Part shown: piece by piece, positions 17,374-25,666 of the stretch | Position numbering within the stretch: the stretch's first letter is position 1 | How the letters are laid out: each line of letters begins with the position of its first letter | Source of the DNA: CAYPCH01 sp964409165 | GTDB taxonomy: Bacteria; Bacillota; Clostridia; Acetivibrionales; Acetivibrionaceae | Reading direction: 5' to 3' | NCBI GenBank assembly: GCA_964409165.1 | Contig: CAYPCH010000020.1 | Location: 1 to 38,037 of the forward strand | DNA length: 38,037 bases | Notes under the pieces: generated by a model | Told to the model about the DNA's origin: nothing | The model's database searches: none | The model's input: only the letters and a program-made list of their open reading frames with translations | Made by a program: the position numbers and the translations under genes

Positions 17374-19458
17374 ATGAAAGAATTTTCTACGGAAAAGATC
17401 CGCAATATTTGCTTTATGTCTCACAGTGGAGCCGGCAAAACAACTCTTGCGGAAGCAATGCTGTTAAACACAGGTGTACTGGAGAGATTCGGTAAAGTTG
17501 AGGATGGAACAACTACTTCAGATTATGACCCAGAGGAGATTAAAAGAAAGAATTCAATAAGTACTTCTATTTGTCCGTGTGAGTGGAAAGATTATAAAAT
17601 CAACGTTATCGATACTCCAGGATATTTTGACTTCGTAGGAGAAATTAAACAGGGAATCAGAGTTTCAGACAGTGCTGTAATTCTTGTTTCTGCGAAGAGC
17701 GGCGTTTCTGTCGGGACTGAAAAATCATGGGCACATGCAGTTGAAAGAAATATTCCGAGAATGTTTTTTGTAAACAAAATGGATGACGAAAATGCCAACT
17801 TCTTCGGGGTTATGGAACAACTGGTAAATGCTTTTGGTAAGAATGTTATCGCACTTGAAATACCCATAGTTGAAGATGGGAAATTCATAGGATATGTTGA
17901 CATTGTTACCTTGAAAGCTAAAAAAGTTGATAAGGATAAACTGGTTGATATAGAGATACCTTCGGGGTTAAGTGATAAAATAAAAGAAATAAAAAGTGCA
18001 TTGACTGAAGCGGTTGCTGAAACAAGTGAAAAACTAATGGAAAAATTCTTTGATGGTCAGGATTTTACAGCAGAAGAAATTAACCAAGGACTTCGCAAAG
18101 GTGTTAAAGAAGGTTCTTTAGTACCCGTTTTTTGCGGCTCTGCCATTAATAATCTTGGTGTTAAAATATTGATGGACTCAATCATAGATTTGATGCCCTC
18201 TCCTGCCGATACCGATGCTGTAAAAGCTGAGAAGCTGGGTAAAGATGAAAAGGTTGAGCTTAAACCAGTGAGCGATTCGCCTCTTTCCGCGCTGATATTT
18301 AAAACTATTGCAGACCCCTTTGTAGGGAAAATCTCACTTCTGAGAGTGTATTCGGGTACGTTGAAGTCTGATTCAGTTGTTTACAATTCATCTACAGAAA
18401 AGACTGAGAAGATATCCCAGTTGTTTGTAATGAGGGGTAAGAAGCATTTGAATGTAGATAAACTTGTTGCAGGCGATATAGGAGCTGTGGCAAAGCTTCA
18501 GCAGGTCAATACCAACGATACGCTGTGCGAACAATCGAATCCTATAGTTCTAGACAAGATTGTATTTCCAGAGCCTGTTATTTCGATGGCTGTTGAGCCT
18601 AAGAGCAAGGGCGACGAGGAGAAAATAGGAAGTGGCCTTAATAGGCTTCAGGCTGAGGATCCGACATTTAAGGTTTCAATCAACACTGAAACTCACCAGA
18701 CACTTATTTCCGGGATAGGAGAACTTCACCTTGATGTTGTAGTCAGCAAGCTGAATTCAAAATTCGGTGTATCTGTTGATCTTATAAATCCTAGAATACC
18801 GTACAGGGAAACTATCAAGAAGAAGATTAAAGTGGAGGGAAAGCACAAAAAGCAGTCAGGCGGTCACGGACAATATGGACATGTGTGGATAGAGTTCGAG
18901 CCTGGAGAAGAAGAAGGACTTACTTTTGAAGAAAAGGTGTTTGGAGGGGCGGTTCCTAAGCAGTATTTCCCGGCCGTAGAAAAGGGACTTCTTGACAGTA
19001 TTAAGAAAGGAGTTTTGGCAGGCTACCCTGTGGTTAACCTTAAAGCAACCCTTTTGGATGGTTCATACCACACTGTAGACTCTTCTGAAATGGCTTTCAA
19101 AGTTGCTGCAAGCCTTGCGTATAAAAAGGGATTGGTACAGGCATCCCCGGTTCTTTTAGAGCCAATTGCACATGTTGAAGTAACTGTTCCCGATAGCTAC
19201 ATGGGTGAAATTATTGGTGACCTGAATAAAAGAAGGGGAAGAATACTAGGAATGAATCCTTTGGAAAACGGTTTGCAACAGGTTGTTGCAGATGTTCCCG
19301 AAGCTGAAATGTTCAAGTATGTTACTGACCTGACGTCCATGACTCAAGGCAGAGGATACTTCAAGATGTGGTTTGAAAGGTATGAGGAAGCTCCTGCCAA
19401 TGTAAGTCAGAAAGTAATAGAAGAAGCAAGCCAAACAATGACCGATTCGGAAGATTAA
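17374..19458 (+). CDS. EF-G paralogue of the EF-G-2 type (translational GTPase)
   Basis: A 694-residue protein with the five-domain EF-G layout: P-loop SHSGAGKT (16-23), switch I segment ending GTTTSDYDPEE, switch II DTPGYFDF (80-87), NKMD near 134 and GSA near 250; domains II-V follow (VEGKHKKQSGGHGQYGHVW in domain IV). The switch II residue that is the catalytic His in canonical EF-G (DTPGH) is Tyr84. This and the KVEDGTTTSDY signature match the EF-G-2 family known from Thermus thermophilus, which has ribosome-dependent GTPase activity but an unclear role. The gene stands alone, not in the str operon with S12, S7 and EF-Tu, which also argues for a paralogue. RBS AGGGGGA. A strong terminator follows. 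Confidence 0.9.
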   Translation: MKEFSTEKIRNICFMSHSGAGKTTLAEAMLLNTGVLERFGKVEDGTTTSDYDPEEIKRKNSISTSICPCEWKDYKINVIDTPGYFDFVGEIKQGIRVSDSAVILVSAKSGVSVGTEKSWAHAVERNIPRMFFVNKMDDENANFFGVMEQLVNAFGKNVIALEIPIVEDGKFIGYVDIVTLKAKKVDKDKLVDIEIPSGLSDKIKEIKSALTEAVAETSEKLMEKFFDGQDFTAEEINQGLRKGVKEGSLVPVFCGSAINNLGVKILMDSIIDLMPSPADTDAVKAEKLGKDEKVELKPVSDSPLSALIFKTIADPFVGKISLLRVYSGTLKSDSVVYNSSTEKTEKISQLFVMRGKKHLNVDKLVAGDIGAVAKLQQVNTNDTLCEQSNPIVLDKIVFPEPVISMAVEPKSKGDEEKIGSGLNRLQAEDPTFKVSINTETHQTLISGIGELHLDVVVSKLNSKFGVSVDLINPRIPYRETIKKKIKVEGKHKKQSGGHGQYGHVWIEFEPGEEEGLTFEEKVFGGAVPKQYFPAVEKGLLDSIKKGVLAGYPVVNLKATLLDGSYHTVDSSEMAFKVAASLAYKKGLVQASPVLLEPIAHVEVTVPDSYMGEIIGDLNKRRGRILGMNPLENGLQQVVADVPEAEMFKYVTDLTSMTQGRGYFKMWFERYEEAPANVSQKVIEEASQTMTDSED

Positions 19459-19513
19459 TAATAAGGCATTGTTGGTTATATATTGTTTTAAAGTGTATAT
19501 TTAAGAGAAATAC

Positions 19514-19560
19514 GTGAAAGTACATTTTTGATGTGAAGCATGTCAAAAATGTACTTTCAC
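19514..19560. terminator. Perfect 18-bp stem hairpin after the EF-G-2 gene
   Basis: GTGAAAGTACATTTTTGA (19514-19531) pairs exactly with TCAAAAATGTACTTTCAC (19543-19560) around an 11-nt loop. There is no terminal T tract on either strand, so it may be an mRNA-stabilising or regulatory hairpin as much as a terminator. It overlaps the earliest possible start of the next ORF, arguing for a later start there. Confidence 0.6.
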
Positions 19561-19577
19561 ATGTAAATTATAATTTT

Positions 19578-20297
19578 ATGTTCGGAGTGGTTACCCTGAT
19601 AAGTAAAGAGAAAAAGAATACACACCGCATATGGGAGGTTGACTTTTTAAGAGGTCTTCTTGTCGTGGGGATGATAATACTGCACATTCTATATGACTTA
19701 GAAGAGTTCTATGGTGCACCTATAAATTATTCGGGCGGTATAGTCAATGTGGTAGGGAAAATTGTTGCTTCGCTTTTTATATTTATTTCGGGTTTGAGTA
19801 CCAATTTTAGCCGGAGCAGTTTCAAGCGCGGAGTGATTGTGTTTTTTTCAGCTATGCTGGTTACATTGATATCATATTTTTTTAATCCGGAAATTTATGT
19901 GGTGTTCGGAATACTTCATTTTATTGGAATATGCATGATTGTGTCACCTTTATTAAAAAAAATTCCGACAGCAAGTCTTTTCATACTGAGCTTTGTTTTA
20001 GTTTCTACCGTTTTTGTCATACCTCATATACATGTATCTGGCAACTATCTTTTCATGTTCGGTATATATAACCGGGATTTCTTTTCAGCCGACTACTATC
20101 CTCTTTTGCCGTGGTCGTGGCTATTTGTCGCCGGAATGGCATCAGGAAGGTTGATTTACAGGCAGAAAAAGAGTATCTTTAAATTCTCTGTTAACGACAA
20201 TTTAATTAATATTATAGGAAGAAATTCACTTATTGTTTATCTTGTTCACCAGCCTGTAGTACTTGCACTTTTAACCCTGTTCATGAAATTGTTTTAG
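19578..20297 (+). CDS. DUF1624 (HGSNAT-like) integral membrane protein
   Basis: About 239 residues with roughly seven hydrophobic helices. The N-terminal RIWEVDFLRGLLVVGMIILH with DLEEFYG is typical of the DUF1624/heparan-alpha-glucosaminide acetyltransferase catalytic family, in which membrane acyl transfer is proposed. The C-terminus has LPWSWLFVAGMASGRL and NSLIVYLVHQPV, also usual for the family. The frame opens at 19533 inside the preceding hairpin; the ATG at 19578 is preferred because it clears the hairpin, though it has no good RBS. The substrate is unknown. It precedes the small charged protein and the ctsR cluster. Confidence 0.75.
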   Translation: MFGVVTLISKEKKNTHRIWEVDFLRGLLVVGMIILHILYDLEEFYGAPINYSGGIVNVVGKIVASLFIFISGLSTNFSRSSFKRGVIVFFSAMLVTLISYFFNPEIYVVFGILHFIGICMIVSPLLKKIPTASLFILSFVLVSTVFVIPHIHVSGNYLFMFGIYNRDFFSADYYPLLPWSWLFVAGMASGRLIYRQKKSIFKFSVNDNLINIIGRNSLIVYLVHQPVVLALLTLFMKLF

Positions 20298-20373
20298 AGT
20301 TTTTTCTGCATATAATACCAACCCTTTGAGAAGAATAAATTGAAAAGTATTTGTTTAAAGGAGTGTTGGTGTA

Positions 20374-20577
20374 ATGGCAAACAAAAATGATAAGAACAAT
20401 ATAAAGGACGAGCGCATAGAAGACGTAACAATGTACGGAGAGTTTATTCCTTCCTTTGACCAGTGGATAACTCCTAGCAGGCAGAGAAACAAAGCACGTC
20501 ATCTTGAAGAAATAACAAAAGAGCTTTCTCCGGATGAAAAAAAGAAGAATAAAAATGATAAAAAGAGGAGTAATTAG
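20374..20577 (+). CDS. Small highly charged protein of unknown function
   Basis: A 67-residue soluble protein, very rich in Lys, Asp, Glu and Asn, with a less charged centre (YGEFIPSFDQWITPSRQR) and a lysine-rich tail (KKKNKNDKKRSN). A strong RBS (AAAGGAG, 11 nt before ATG) supports translation. I recognise no family. It sits 120 bp after the DUF1624 gene and 80 bp before the ctsR promoter, so it could be the second gene of a pair with DUF1624 or a separate unit. Confidence 0.7.
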   Translation: MANKNDKNNIKDERIEDVTMYGEFIPSFDQWITPSRQRNKARHLEEITKELSPDEKKKNKNDKKRSN

Positions 20578-20659
20578 GTAAAAGGGCTTTTAAAACACAA
20601 GTATGTGGCATTATATTAATGTAATTGCAAGATTTAAACTTTTTTAACATGCCTGTTCG

Positions 20660-20688
20660 TTGAACAGAGTATAAAAATGCTTTATAAT
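20660..20688 (+). promoter_or_regulatory. Sigma-A promoter of the ctsR operon
   Basis: TTGAAC (20660-20665), 17-bp spacer, perfect TATAAT (20683-20688), about 48 bp before the ctsR start codon. Confidence 0.75.
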
Positions 20689-20697
20689 ATAATTGAA

Positions 20698-20714
20698 AGT
20701 CAAAGAAAGTCAAA
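20698..20714 (+). promoter_or_regulatory. CtsR operator (tandem heptad)
   Basis: AGTCAAA-GAA-AGTCAAA matches the known CtsR consensus of two RGTCAAA heptads with a 3-bp spacer. It lies about 10 bp after the -10 box, over the expected transcription start, where CtsR binding would block initiation. This indicates heat-shock autoregulation of ctsR and its downstream genes. Confidence 0.88.
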
Positions 20715-20736
20715 ATCAATACAAAGGGTGATAGTT

Positions 20737-21198
20737 ATGGCAAGGCTTAGCGATCTTATTGAGACGTTTATAAAACAAATGATCAGCGATACGGATGGGA
20801 CGATTGAAATTCAAAGGAATGAGCTTGCCAACCAGTTTAACTGCGTACCTTCACAGATAAATTATGTTTTAGACACAAGATTTACAACAGAAAGAGGATA
20901 TTATGTGGAGAGTCGCAGGGGGGGCGGAGGTCACATAAGAATAAAAAGGGTAAACATAGAGCATAAGGGTGAGAATTACCTTATGCACATTGTTGCATCA
21001 ATTGGTGATAATATCTCGCAGCAGTCGGCACATGCGTTCATTAACAATTTTGTTGATTATAATGTTATTACTTCGAGAGAAGGACTTATAATCAAGGCAG
21101 CTACAAGCGATAAGGCGCTTGTGTCTGTATCTGCCGTAGGAAGAGGCAGTTTAAGGGCTTCTATACTGAAAAACATGTTGATTTGTCTGTTGGTTTGA
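20737..21198 (+). CDS. ctsR: Transcriptional repressor CtsR
   Basis: A 153-residue repressor of class III heat-shock genes. The N-terminal helix-turn-helix (about 1-65, MARLSDLIETFIKQMI with QFNCVPSQINYVL) is followed by the conserved glycine-rich wing RGGGGHIRI (about 62-70). The C-terminal domain is the one McsB and ClpC recognise for phosphorylation and degradation. The frame is open from 20677, but ATG 20737 with GGGTG upstream matches the family start. First gene of ctsR-mcsA-mcsB-clpC. Confidence 0.96.
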   Translation: MARLSDLIETFIKQMISDTDGTIEIQRNELANQFNCVPSQINYVLDTRFTTERGYYVESRRGGGGHIRIKRVNIEHKGENYLMHIVASIGDNISQQSAHAFINNFVDYNVITSREGLIIKAATSDKALVSVSAVGRGSLRASILKNMLICLLV

Positions 21199-21290
21199 TA
21201 TAAGAGATACTGAAAAAACATAAGTTAATAGGGCAGCTTTTTTAATATTTATCAAAATATGTACATGAATCATCAATGTTTTAAATATAT

Positions 21291-21313
21291 ATATCACGAA
21301 AATGATTCTACAT
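21291..21313 (+). repeat. Shared intergenic motif, copy 2
   Basis: ATCACGAAAATGATTCTACA (from 21293) in the ctsR-mcsA spacer, differing from copy 1 (16742) at two positions. Confidence 0.5.
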
Positions 21314-21316
21314 TAG

Positions 21317-21361
21317 GTTAAATATTAATGAGTTAAATATTAATAAGCTAAATATAATTAT
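21317..21361 (+). repeat. Three 15-bp tandem repeats upstream of mcsA
   Basis: GTTAAATATTAATGA, GTTAAATATTAATAA and a diverged GCTAAATATAATTAT in a row, ending 36 bp before mcsA. Probably slippage in AT-rich DNA; it may separate mcsA from ctsR transcriptionally. Confidence 0.6.
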
Positions 21362-21397
21362 ATTGAGCGTATACCTTTTTTGAAAGGAGTGAGGCAG

Positions 21398-21904
21398 ATG
21401 CTTTGTCAGAAGTGTAATAAAAGAGCAGCCAATATACAGTTTGTACAAGTTATAAATAATAATAAACATGTTGTATACCTTTGTGAGAATTGTGCCAAGG
21501 AGGAAGGAAAGTTCAGTCTTGAACCTCCCTTAAGTGTAAGTGATTTCTTATCTGGAATTATTGGAGTTCCACATATGACAGTGGTACCCCAGCAGCAGCC
21601 AGAACTGGTATGCGATAATTGCGGTATAAGCTATGAAGAGTTTTTGAAGTTTGGCAAACTTGGGTGTGCCAATTGTTATAGGACATATGGAGATAAGCTT
21701 GTTCCTTTGCTTAAGAGGCTTCATCGCAATGTGCAGTATAATGGGAAAATTCCCGGGAAGATGTATAATACCGTTAAGGCTTCAAGGGAGATTGAAAAGC
21801 TCAAAGAGCTTCTCAATAAGGCTGTAAAAGAAGAAGCTTATGAAAAGGCGGCTGAGCTCAGAGACAAGATAAAAAGTCTTGAATCCTCGAATATAAAGGG
21901 ATAA
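21398..21904 (+). CDS. mcsA: McsA, zinc-binding activator of the McsB protein arginine kinase
   Basis: A 168-residue protein with four CXXC pairs (C3/C6, C29/C32, then CDNC and CANC near 72 and 90), forming zinc modules, and a C-terminal UVR motif (about 131-163, KLKELLNKAVKEEAYEKAAE). McsA binds and activates McsB. The ATG at 21398 has AAAGGAG 8 nt upstream; an in-frame TTG at 21380 overlaps that RBS and is rejected. A 199-bp gap from ctsR is unusually long for this operon. Confidence 0.95.
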   Translation: MLCQKCNKRAANIQFVQVINNNKHVVYLCENCAKEEGKFSLEPPLSVSDFLSGIIGVPHMTVVPQQQPELVCDNCGISYEEFLKFGKLGCANCYRTYGDKLVPLLKRLHRNVQYNGKIPGKMYNTVKASREIEKLKELLNKAVKEEAYEKAAELRDKIKSLESSNIKG

Positions 21905-21912
21905 CCGGTAAA

Positions 21913-21951
21913 TGATACACTATAAGAAATGAGTGATACATTATAAGAAAT
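21913..21951 (+). repeat. Tandem duplication of 18 bp between mcsA and mcsB
   Basis: TGATACACTATAAGAAAT (21913-21930) and TGATACATTATAAGAAAT (21934-21951), period 21 bp, one mismatch. It lies just ahead of the mcsB RBS. Confidence 0.65.
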
Positions 21952-21976
21952 TCTTAAGCGTAGGGAGGTAATTTAC

Positions 21977-23011
21977 ATGAAAGGATGGTATGCTGAAAAA
22001 GGCCCCGAGTCCGATGTTGTAATGAGTAGCAGGATAAGGATTGCGCGTAATTTCAAGGATATGCCTTTTCCGTTCAGGATGAAGAAAAGTGAGCGGGAAG
22101 AAGTGTTAAAAAGAGTAAAGGATGCTGTTTTTGAAAGAAGCAGTGCTATAGGAGGAAATTTTGAATTTATAAATATGCAAAAGCTGAACCCAATAGAAAA
22201 GCAGGTATTGGTTGAGAAACATCTGGTTAGCCGCGAGCTGGCGGATAATCAAGATGAAAGAGGAGTAATCCTAAGCAGTGACGAAAAAATAAGTGTAATG
22301 ATTAATGAAGAGGATCATTTGAGGATACAATGCCTTTACTCAGGTATGCAGATGGATACGGCCTGGGATTTGTGCAATAAAATAGACAGTCTTCTTGAAG
22401 AAACTATAGACTTTGCATTTAGTGAGAAGTACGGTTATCTGACCTGTTGTCCCACCAATCTTGGAACAGGCATAAGGGCTTCAACCATGCTTCATCTTCC
22501 GGCTCTTACAATGACAGGTTATATAAGAGGAATACTGGAAGTTTGTGGCAAACTAGGTATAGCGGTAAGAGGTCTTTACGGCGAAAACAGTGAGGCATCG
22601 GGCAATATGTTTCAAGTATCAAATCAAGTTACTTTAGGACAGACTGAAGAGGAAATAATAGCTAATATAACGAATATAACAAAGCAGATAATTGATCAGG
22701 AAAGGATGCTGAGAAAAGAACTTCACAAACAGAATCCTTTCAGGTTTGAAGATAAAATTTACCGTTCGCTCGGGCTTATGGCAAATGCCCGTATAATTTC
22801 TTCGGAAGAAGGTTTTAAATTGCTTTCGGATGTTAGGTTGGGCGTGGACATGGGAATAATTACTGGTGTTGATATAAATACTCTTAACTGGATTATGCTT
22901 ATAATCCAGTCGGCAAGCCTTCAGAGTGAGGTAGGGAGAAACTTGAGTCCCGATGAAAGGGATATAAAGAGAGCGGAGTATATAAGAGATAAACTGAAAG
23001 ATGCAATATAA
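21977..23011 (+). CDS. mcsB: McsB protein arginine kinase
   Basis: A 344-residue phosphagen-kinase-fold enzyme that phosphorylates arginines on CtsR and damaged proteins, marking them for ClpCP. Visible are the ATP-site arginines in SSRIRIARN (17-25), the acidic INEEDHLR pocket near 110-117, and CCPTNLGTGIRAS with the reactive cysteine C158. RBS GGGAGG 10 nt before the ATG. The residues for arginine recognition look intact, so the full pArg pathway is likely active. Confidence 0.96.
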   Translation: MKGWYAEKGPESDVVMSSRIRIARNFKDMPFPFRMKKSEREEVLKRVKDAVFERSSAIGGNFEFINMQKLNPIEKQVLVEKHLVSRELADNQDERGVILSSDEKISVMINEEDHLRIQCLYSGMQMDTAWDLCNKIDSLLEETIDFAFSEKYGYLTCCPTNLGTGIRASTMLHLPALTMTGYIRGILEVCGKLGIAVRGLYGENSEASGNMFQVSNQVTLGQTEEEIIANITNITKQIIDQERMLRKELHKQNPFRFEDKIYRSLGLMANARIISSEEGFKLLSDVRLGVDMGIITGVDINTLNWIMLIIQSASLQSEVGRNLSPDERDIKRAEYIRDKLKDAI

Positions 23012-23068
23012 GCAATAGGTGGAATTGGACAGTCAGGATAACATTAAAATGAAAAGGAGGACATGAAT

Positions 23069-25501
23069 ATGTATGGTCGATTTACTGAAAAAGCTGAAAA
23101 AGCTATAAATTTTTCACAGGAAACAGCAATGGAGCTTGGACATAATTATGTAGGAACGGAACACCTGCTTTTAGGGCTTATTAAAGAAGGTAGCGGAGTT
23201 GCGGCAAAGGTTTTACAAAACCAGGGAGTGACCGAAGAAAAAGTTTTAAAAGAAGTGGAAGAGTTGATTGGACGAGGTGAGTCATCCGGAGAGCAGCCGC
23301 TTGGATATACACCGAGAACTAAAAGGGTTCTTGAGCTGAGCTTTCGGGAAGCAAGGAGAATGGGACATAATTATATAGGAACTGAGCATCTTCTTCTTGG
23401 AATAATGAAAGAGGGAGAGAGTGTAGCAGTAAGAATTCTAATGGATTTGGGTGTAGACACTCAGAAGCTTTTCCAAGAGATTGTAAAAATGCTCAATGAA
23501 GAGGCACCGGGAGCGGCAGGAGCACCCAAAAACAACAAATCCTATTCCAATACGCCTACTTTAAACCAGTTTGGCAGAGATCTTACCGAAATGGCAAGAG
23601 AGGCAAAATTTGACCCGGTAATAGGGCGTGATAAGGAAATAGAGAGGGTCATACAGATTTTAAGCAGAAGAACAAAAAACAACCCATGCCTTATTGGAGA
23701 GCCTGGGGTTGGAAAGACTGCAATAGCTGAAGGGCTTGCACAGAAAATTATTGAGGGAAACATTCCCGAAACCCTTAAAGATAAAAGGGTTGTGACACTC
23801 GATCTATCTTCGATGGTAGCAGGTGCAAAATACAGGGGAGAATTTGAAGAAAGACTCAAAAAAGCTCTGGAGGAAATAAAAAAAGCAGGAAATGTGGTGC
23901 TGTTTATTGATGAAATGCATACTATTATAGGTGCGGGAGCAGCTGAAGGAGCTATTGATGCATCAAATATTTTAAAGCCTTCCCTGGCAAGGGGTGAAAT
24001 TCAGGTTATAGGTGCAACTACCATTGATGAATACAGAAAGCATGTTGAAAAGGACGCTGCTCTTGAAAGAAGGTTCCAGCCCATAAATGTAGGAGAACCT
24101 TCAAAAGAAGAAGCTGTTGAAATATTAAAAGGGGTAAGAGATAAATACGAGGCGCACCACCGGGTAAAGATTACCGATGATGCAGTGGTTGCTGCAGTTG
24201 ATTTGTCCGATAGGTATATTACTGACAGATTTCTGCCTGACAAGGCAATAGATTTAGTCGATGAAGCTGCATCAAGGGTTAGACTTAAGTCTTTTACTGC
24301 TCCGCCCGATTTAAAGAAGCTTGAAGAACAGGTCGAAAAACTGAGAAAGGAAAAGGAAGATTCCATAGTATGCCAGGAGTTTGAAAAAGCAGCCCGTATA
24401 AGGGATGAAGAGCAGCGACTCAAAAATGAGCTTGAAAAGGCAAAAAATGAATGGCAGCAGAAAAACCAGACTACAACCGATACAGTTACTGAAGAGGAAA
24501 TTGCAGGTATAGTGGCAGATTGGACGGGAATACCTGTAAAAAGGCTTGCAGAAGAGGAAACCGAAAGACTCATGAAGATGGAAGAAGTGCTCCATGAGAG
24601 GGTAATAGGGCAGGAAGAAGCTGTAAGAGCGATTTCAAAAGCGATACGCAGAGGAAGAGTAGGGCTTAAGGACCCAAGACGCCCTGTAGGCTCATTTATC
24701 TTCTTAGGACCTACCGGTGTTGGAAAAACCGAGCTTAGCCGGGCACTTGCAGAGGCACTTTTCGGTGAAGAAAATGCCATGATTAGGATTGATATGTCGG
24801 AGTATATGGAGAAGCACAGCGTGTCAAGACTTGTAGGTTCACCTCCGGGATATGTAGGGTATGAAGAAGGAGGACAGCTGACCGAAAAGGTAAGAAGGAA
24901 GCCTTATTCTGTACTTCTGTTTGATGAAATTGAAAAGGCGCATCCGGACGTGTTTAATATTCTCCTTCAAATTCTTGAAGACGGCAGACTTACAGATTCC
25001 CAGGGCAGGCTTGTGGACTTTAGGAACACCGTTATAATAATGACTTCAAACGTTGGAGCACGGCTTATCACAGAGCCGAAACGACTAGGTTTCGGTTCGC
25101 ATAACGAAGAAGCTGATAAAAACTATAAAGATATGAAGAATGATGTTATGGGAGAGCTCAAAAGGACATTTAGACCTGAGTTTTTAAACAGGATTGATGA
25201 AATTATAGTTTTCCATCCTCTTGAGGAAGAACATCTCAAGAAGATTGTAGGGCTTATGATTGACAATCTTGCAAAGAGGCTCAAGCAGAATGCGATAGCC
25301 CTTGAAGTTACAGATGATGCCAAGGGTCTTCTCGCCAGGAAAGGTTTTGACAAGGTTTACGGTGCAAGACCTTTGAGAAGGGCGATACAGAGTATGGTTG
25401 AAGACAAGCTTGCGGAAGAAATGCTCGAAGGCAGAGTAAAAGCCGGAGATAAGGTACGTATAGAAAGCAAGGAGGAAGAGCTTGTCCTGAGCAAACAGTA
25501 A
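23069..25501 (+). CDS. clpC: ClpC AAA+ unfoldase
   Basis: An 810-residue HSP100 chaperone that feeds ClpP. Two Clp-N repeats (about 1-145), AAA-1 with GEPGVGKTA and VVLFIDEMHT, a UVR-containing coiled middle domain (KLEEQVEKLRKEKEDS), AAA-2 with GPTGVGKTE and VLLFDEIEKAH, and the ClpP-binding loop near LGFGS. The N-terminal domain is the phospho-arginine receptor in this family. Two ATGs lie 6 bp apart; AAGGAGG is only 2 nt from 23063 but 8 nt from 23069, so MYGRFTEK is the chosen start. Fourth gene of the operon, followed by a terminator. Confidence 0.97.
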   Translation: MYGRFTEKAEKAINFSQETAMELGHNYVGTEHLLLGLIKEGSGVAAKVLQNQGVTEEKVLKEVEELIGRGESSGEQPLGYTPRTKRVLELSFREARRMGHNYIGTEHLLLGIMKEGESVAVRILMDLGVDTQKLFQEIVKMLNEEAPGAAGAPKNNKSYSNTPTLNQFGRDLTEMAREAKFDPVIGRDKEIERVIQILSRRTKNNPCLIGEPGVGKTAIAEGLAQKIIEGNIPETLKDKRVVTLDLSSMVAGAKYRGEFEERLKKALEEIKKAGNVVLFIDEMHTIIGAGAAEGAIDASNILKPSLARGEIQVIGATTIDEYRKHVEKDAALERRFQPINVGEPSKEEAVEILKGVRDKYEAHHRVKITDDAVVAAVDLSDRYITDRFLPDKAIDLVDEAASRVRLKSFTAPPDLKKLEEQVEKLRKEKEDSIVCQEFEKAARIRDEEQRLKNELEKAKNEWQQKNQTTTDTVTEEEIAGIVADWTGIPVKRLAEEETERLMKMEEVLHERVIGQEEAVRAISKAIRRGRVGLKDPRRPVGSFIFLGPTGVGKTELSRALAEALFGEENAMIRIDMSEYMEKHSVSRLVGSPPGYVGYEEGGQLTEKVRRKPYSVLLFDEIEKAHPDVFNILLQILEDGRLTDSQGRLVDFRNTVIIMTSNVGARLITEPKRLGFGSHNEEADKNYKDMKNDVMGELKRTFRPEFLNRIDEIIVFHPLEEEHLKKIVGLMIDNLAKRLKQNAIALEVTDDAKGLLARKGFDKVYGARPLRRAIQSMVEDKLAEEMLEGRVKAGDKVRIESKEEELVLSKQ

Positions 25502-25548
25502 TGGAATTATTTAATTTCGCCGGATTTCCTTTCAGGAAGTGATCCTAA

Positions 25549-25586
25549 TAAAAGCGGGTGTGGTATTTTACCATACCCCGCTTTTA
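25549..25586 (+). terminator. Intrinsic terminator after clpC
   Basis: TAAAAGCGGGTGTGGTA pairs with TACCATACCCCGCTTTTA (one bulge), loop about 4 nt. It is the end of the ctsR operon. Confidence 0.85.
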
Positions 25587-25617
25587 CTTTTGGCCTCTTG
25601 GAGTGAAATGAAAGAGG

Positions 25618-25652
25618 CAAAATTAAGTACCCTCAATGGGTACGAAATTTTG
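25618..25652 (-). terminator. Hairpin after the GT2 gene
   Basis: CAAAATT-AA-GTACCC loops back to GGGTAC-GA-AATTTTG. A neighbouring stem GCCTCTT/AAGAGGC lies at 25593-25618. Their position just past the GT2 stop codon suggests a minus-strand terminator. Confidence 0.55.
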
Positions 25653-25666
25653 TTCTTTGCTTCCTA

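Noticed and set aside
24001..24780. 259-codon frame antisense to clpC (and other long antisense frames)
   Set aside because: Shadow of a strongly coding gene; serine-rich antisense translation typical of such shadows.
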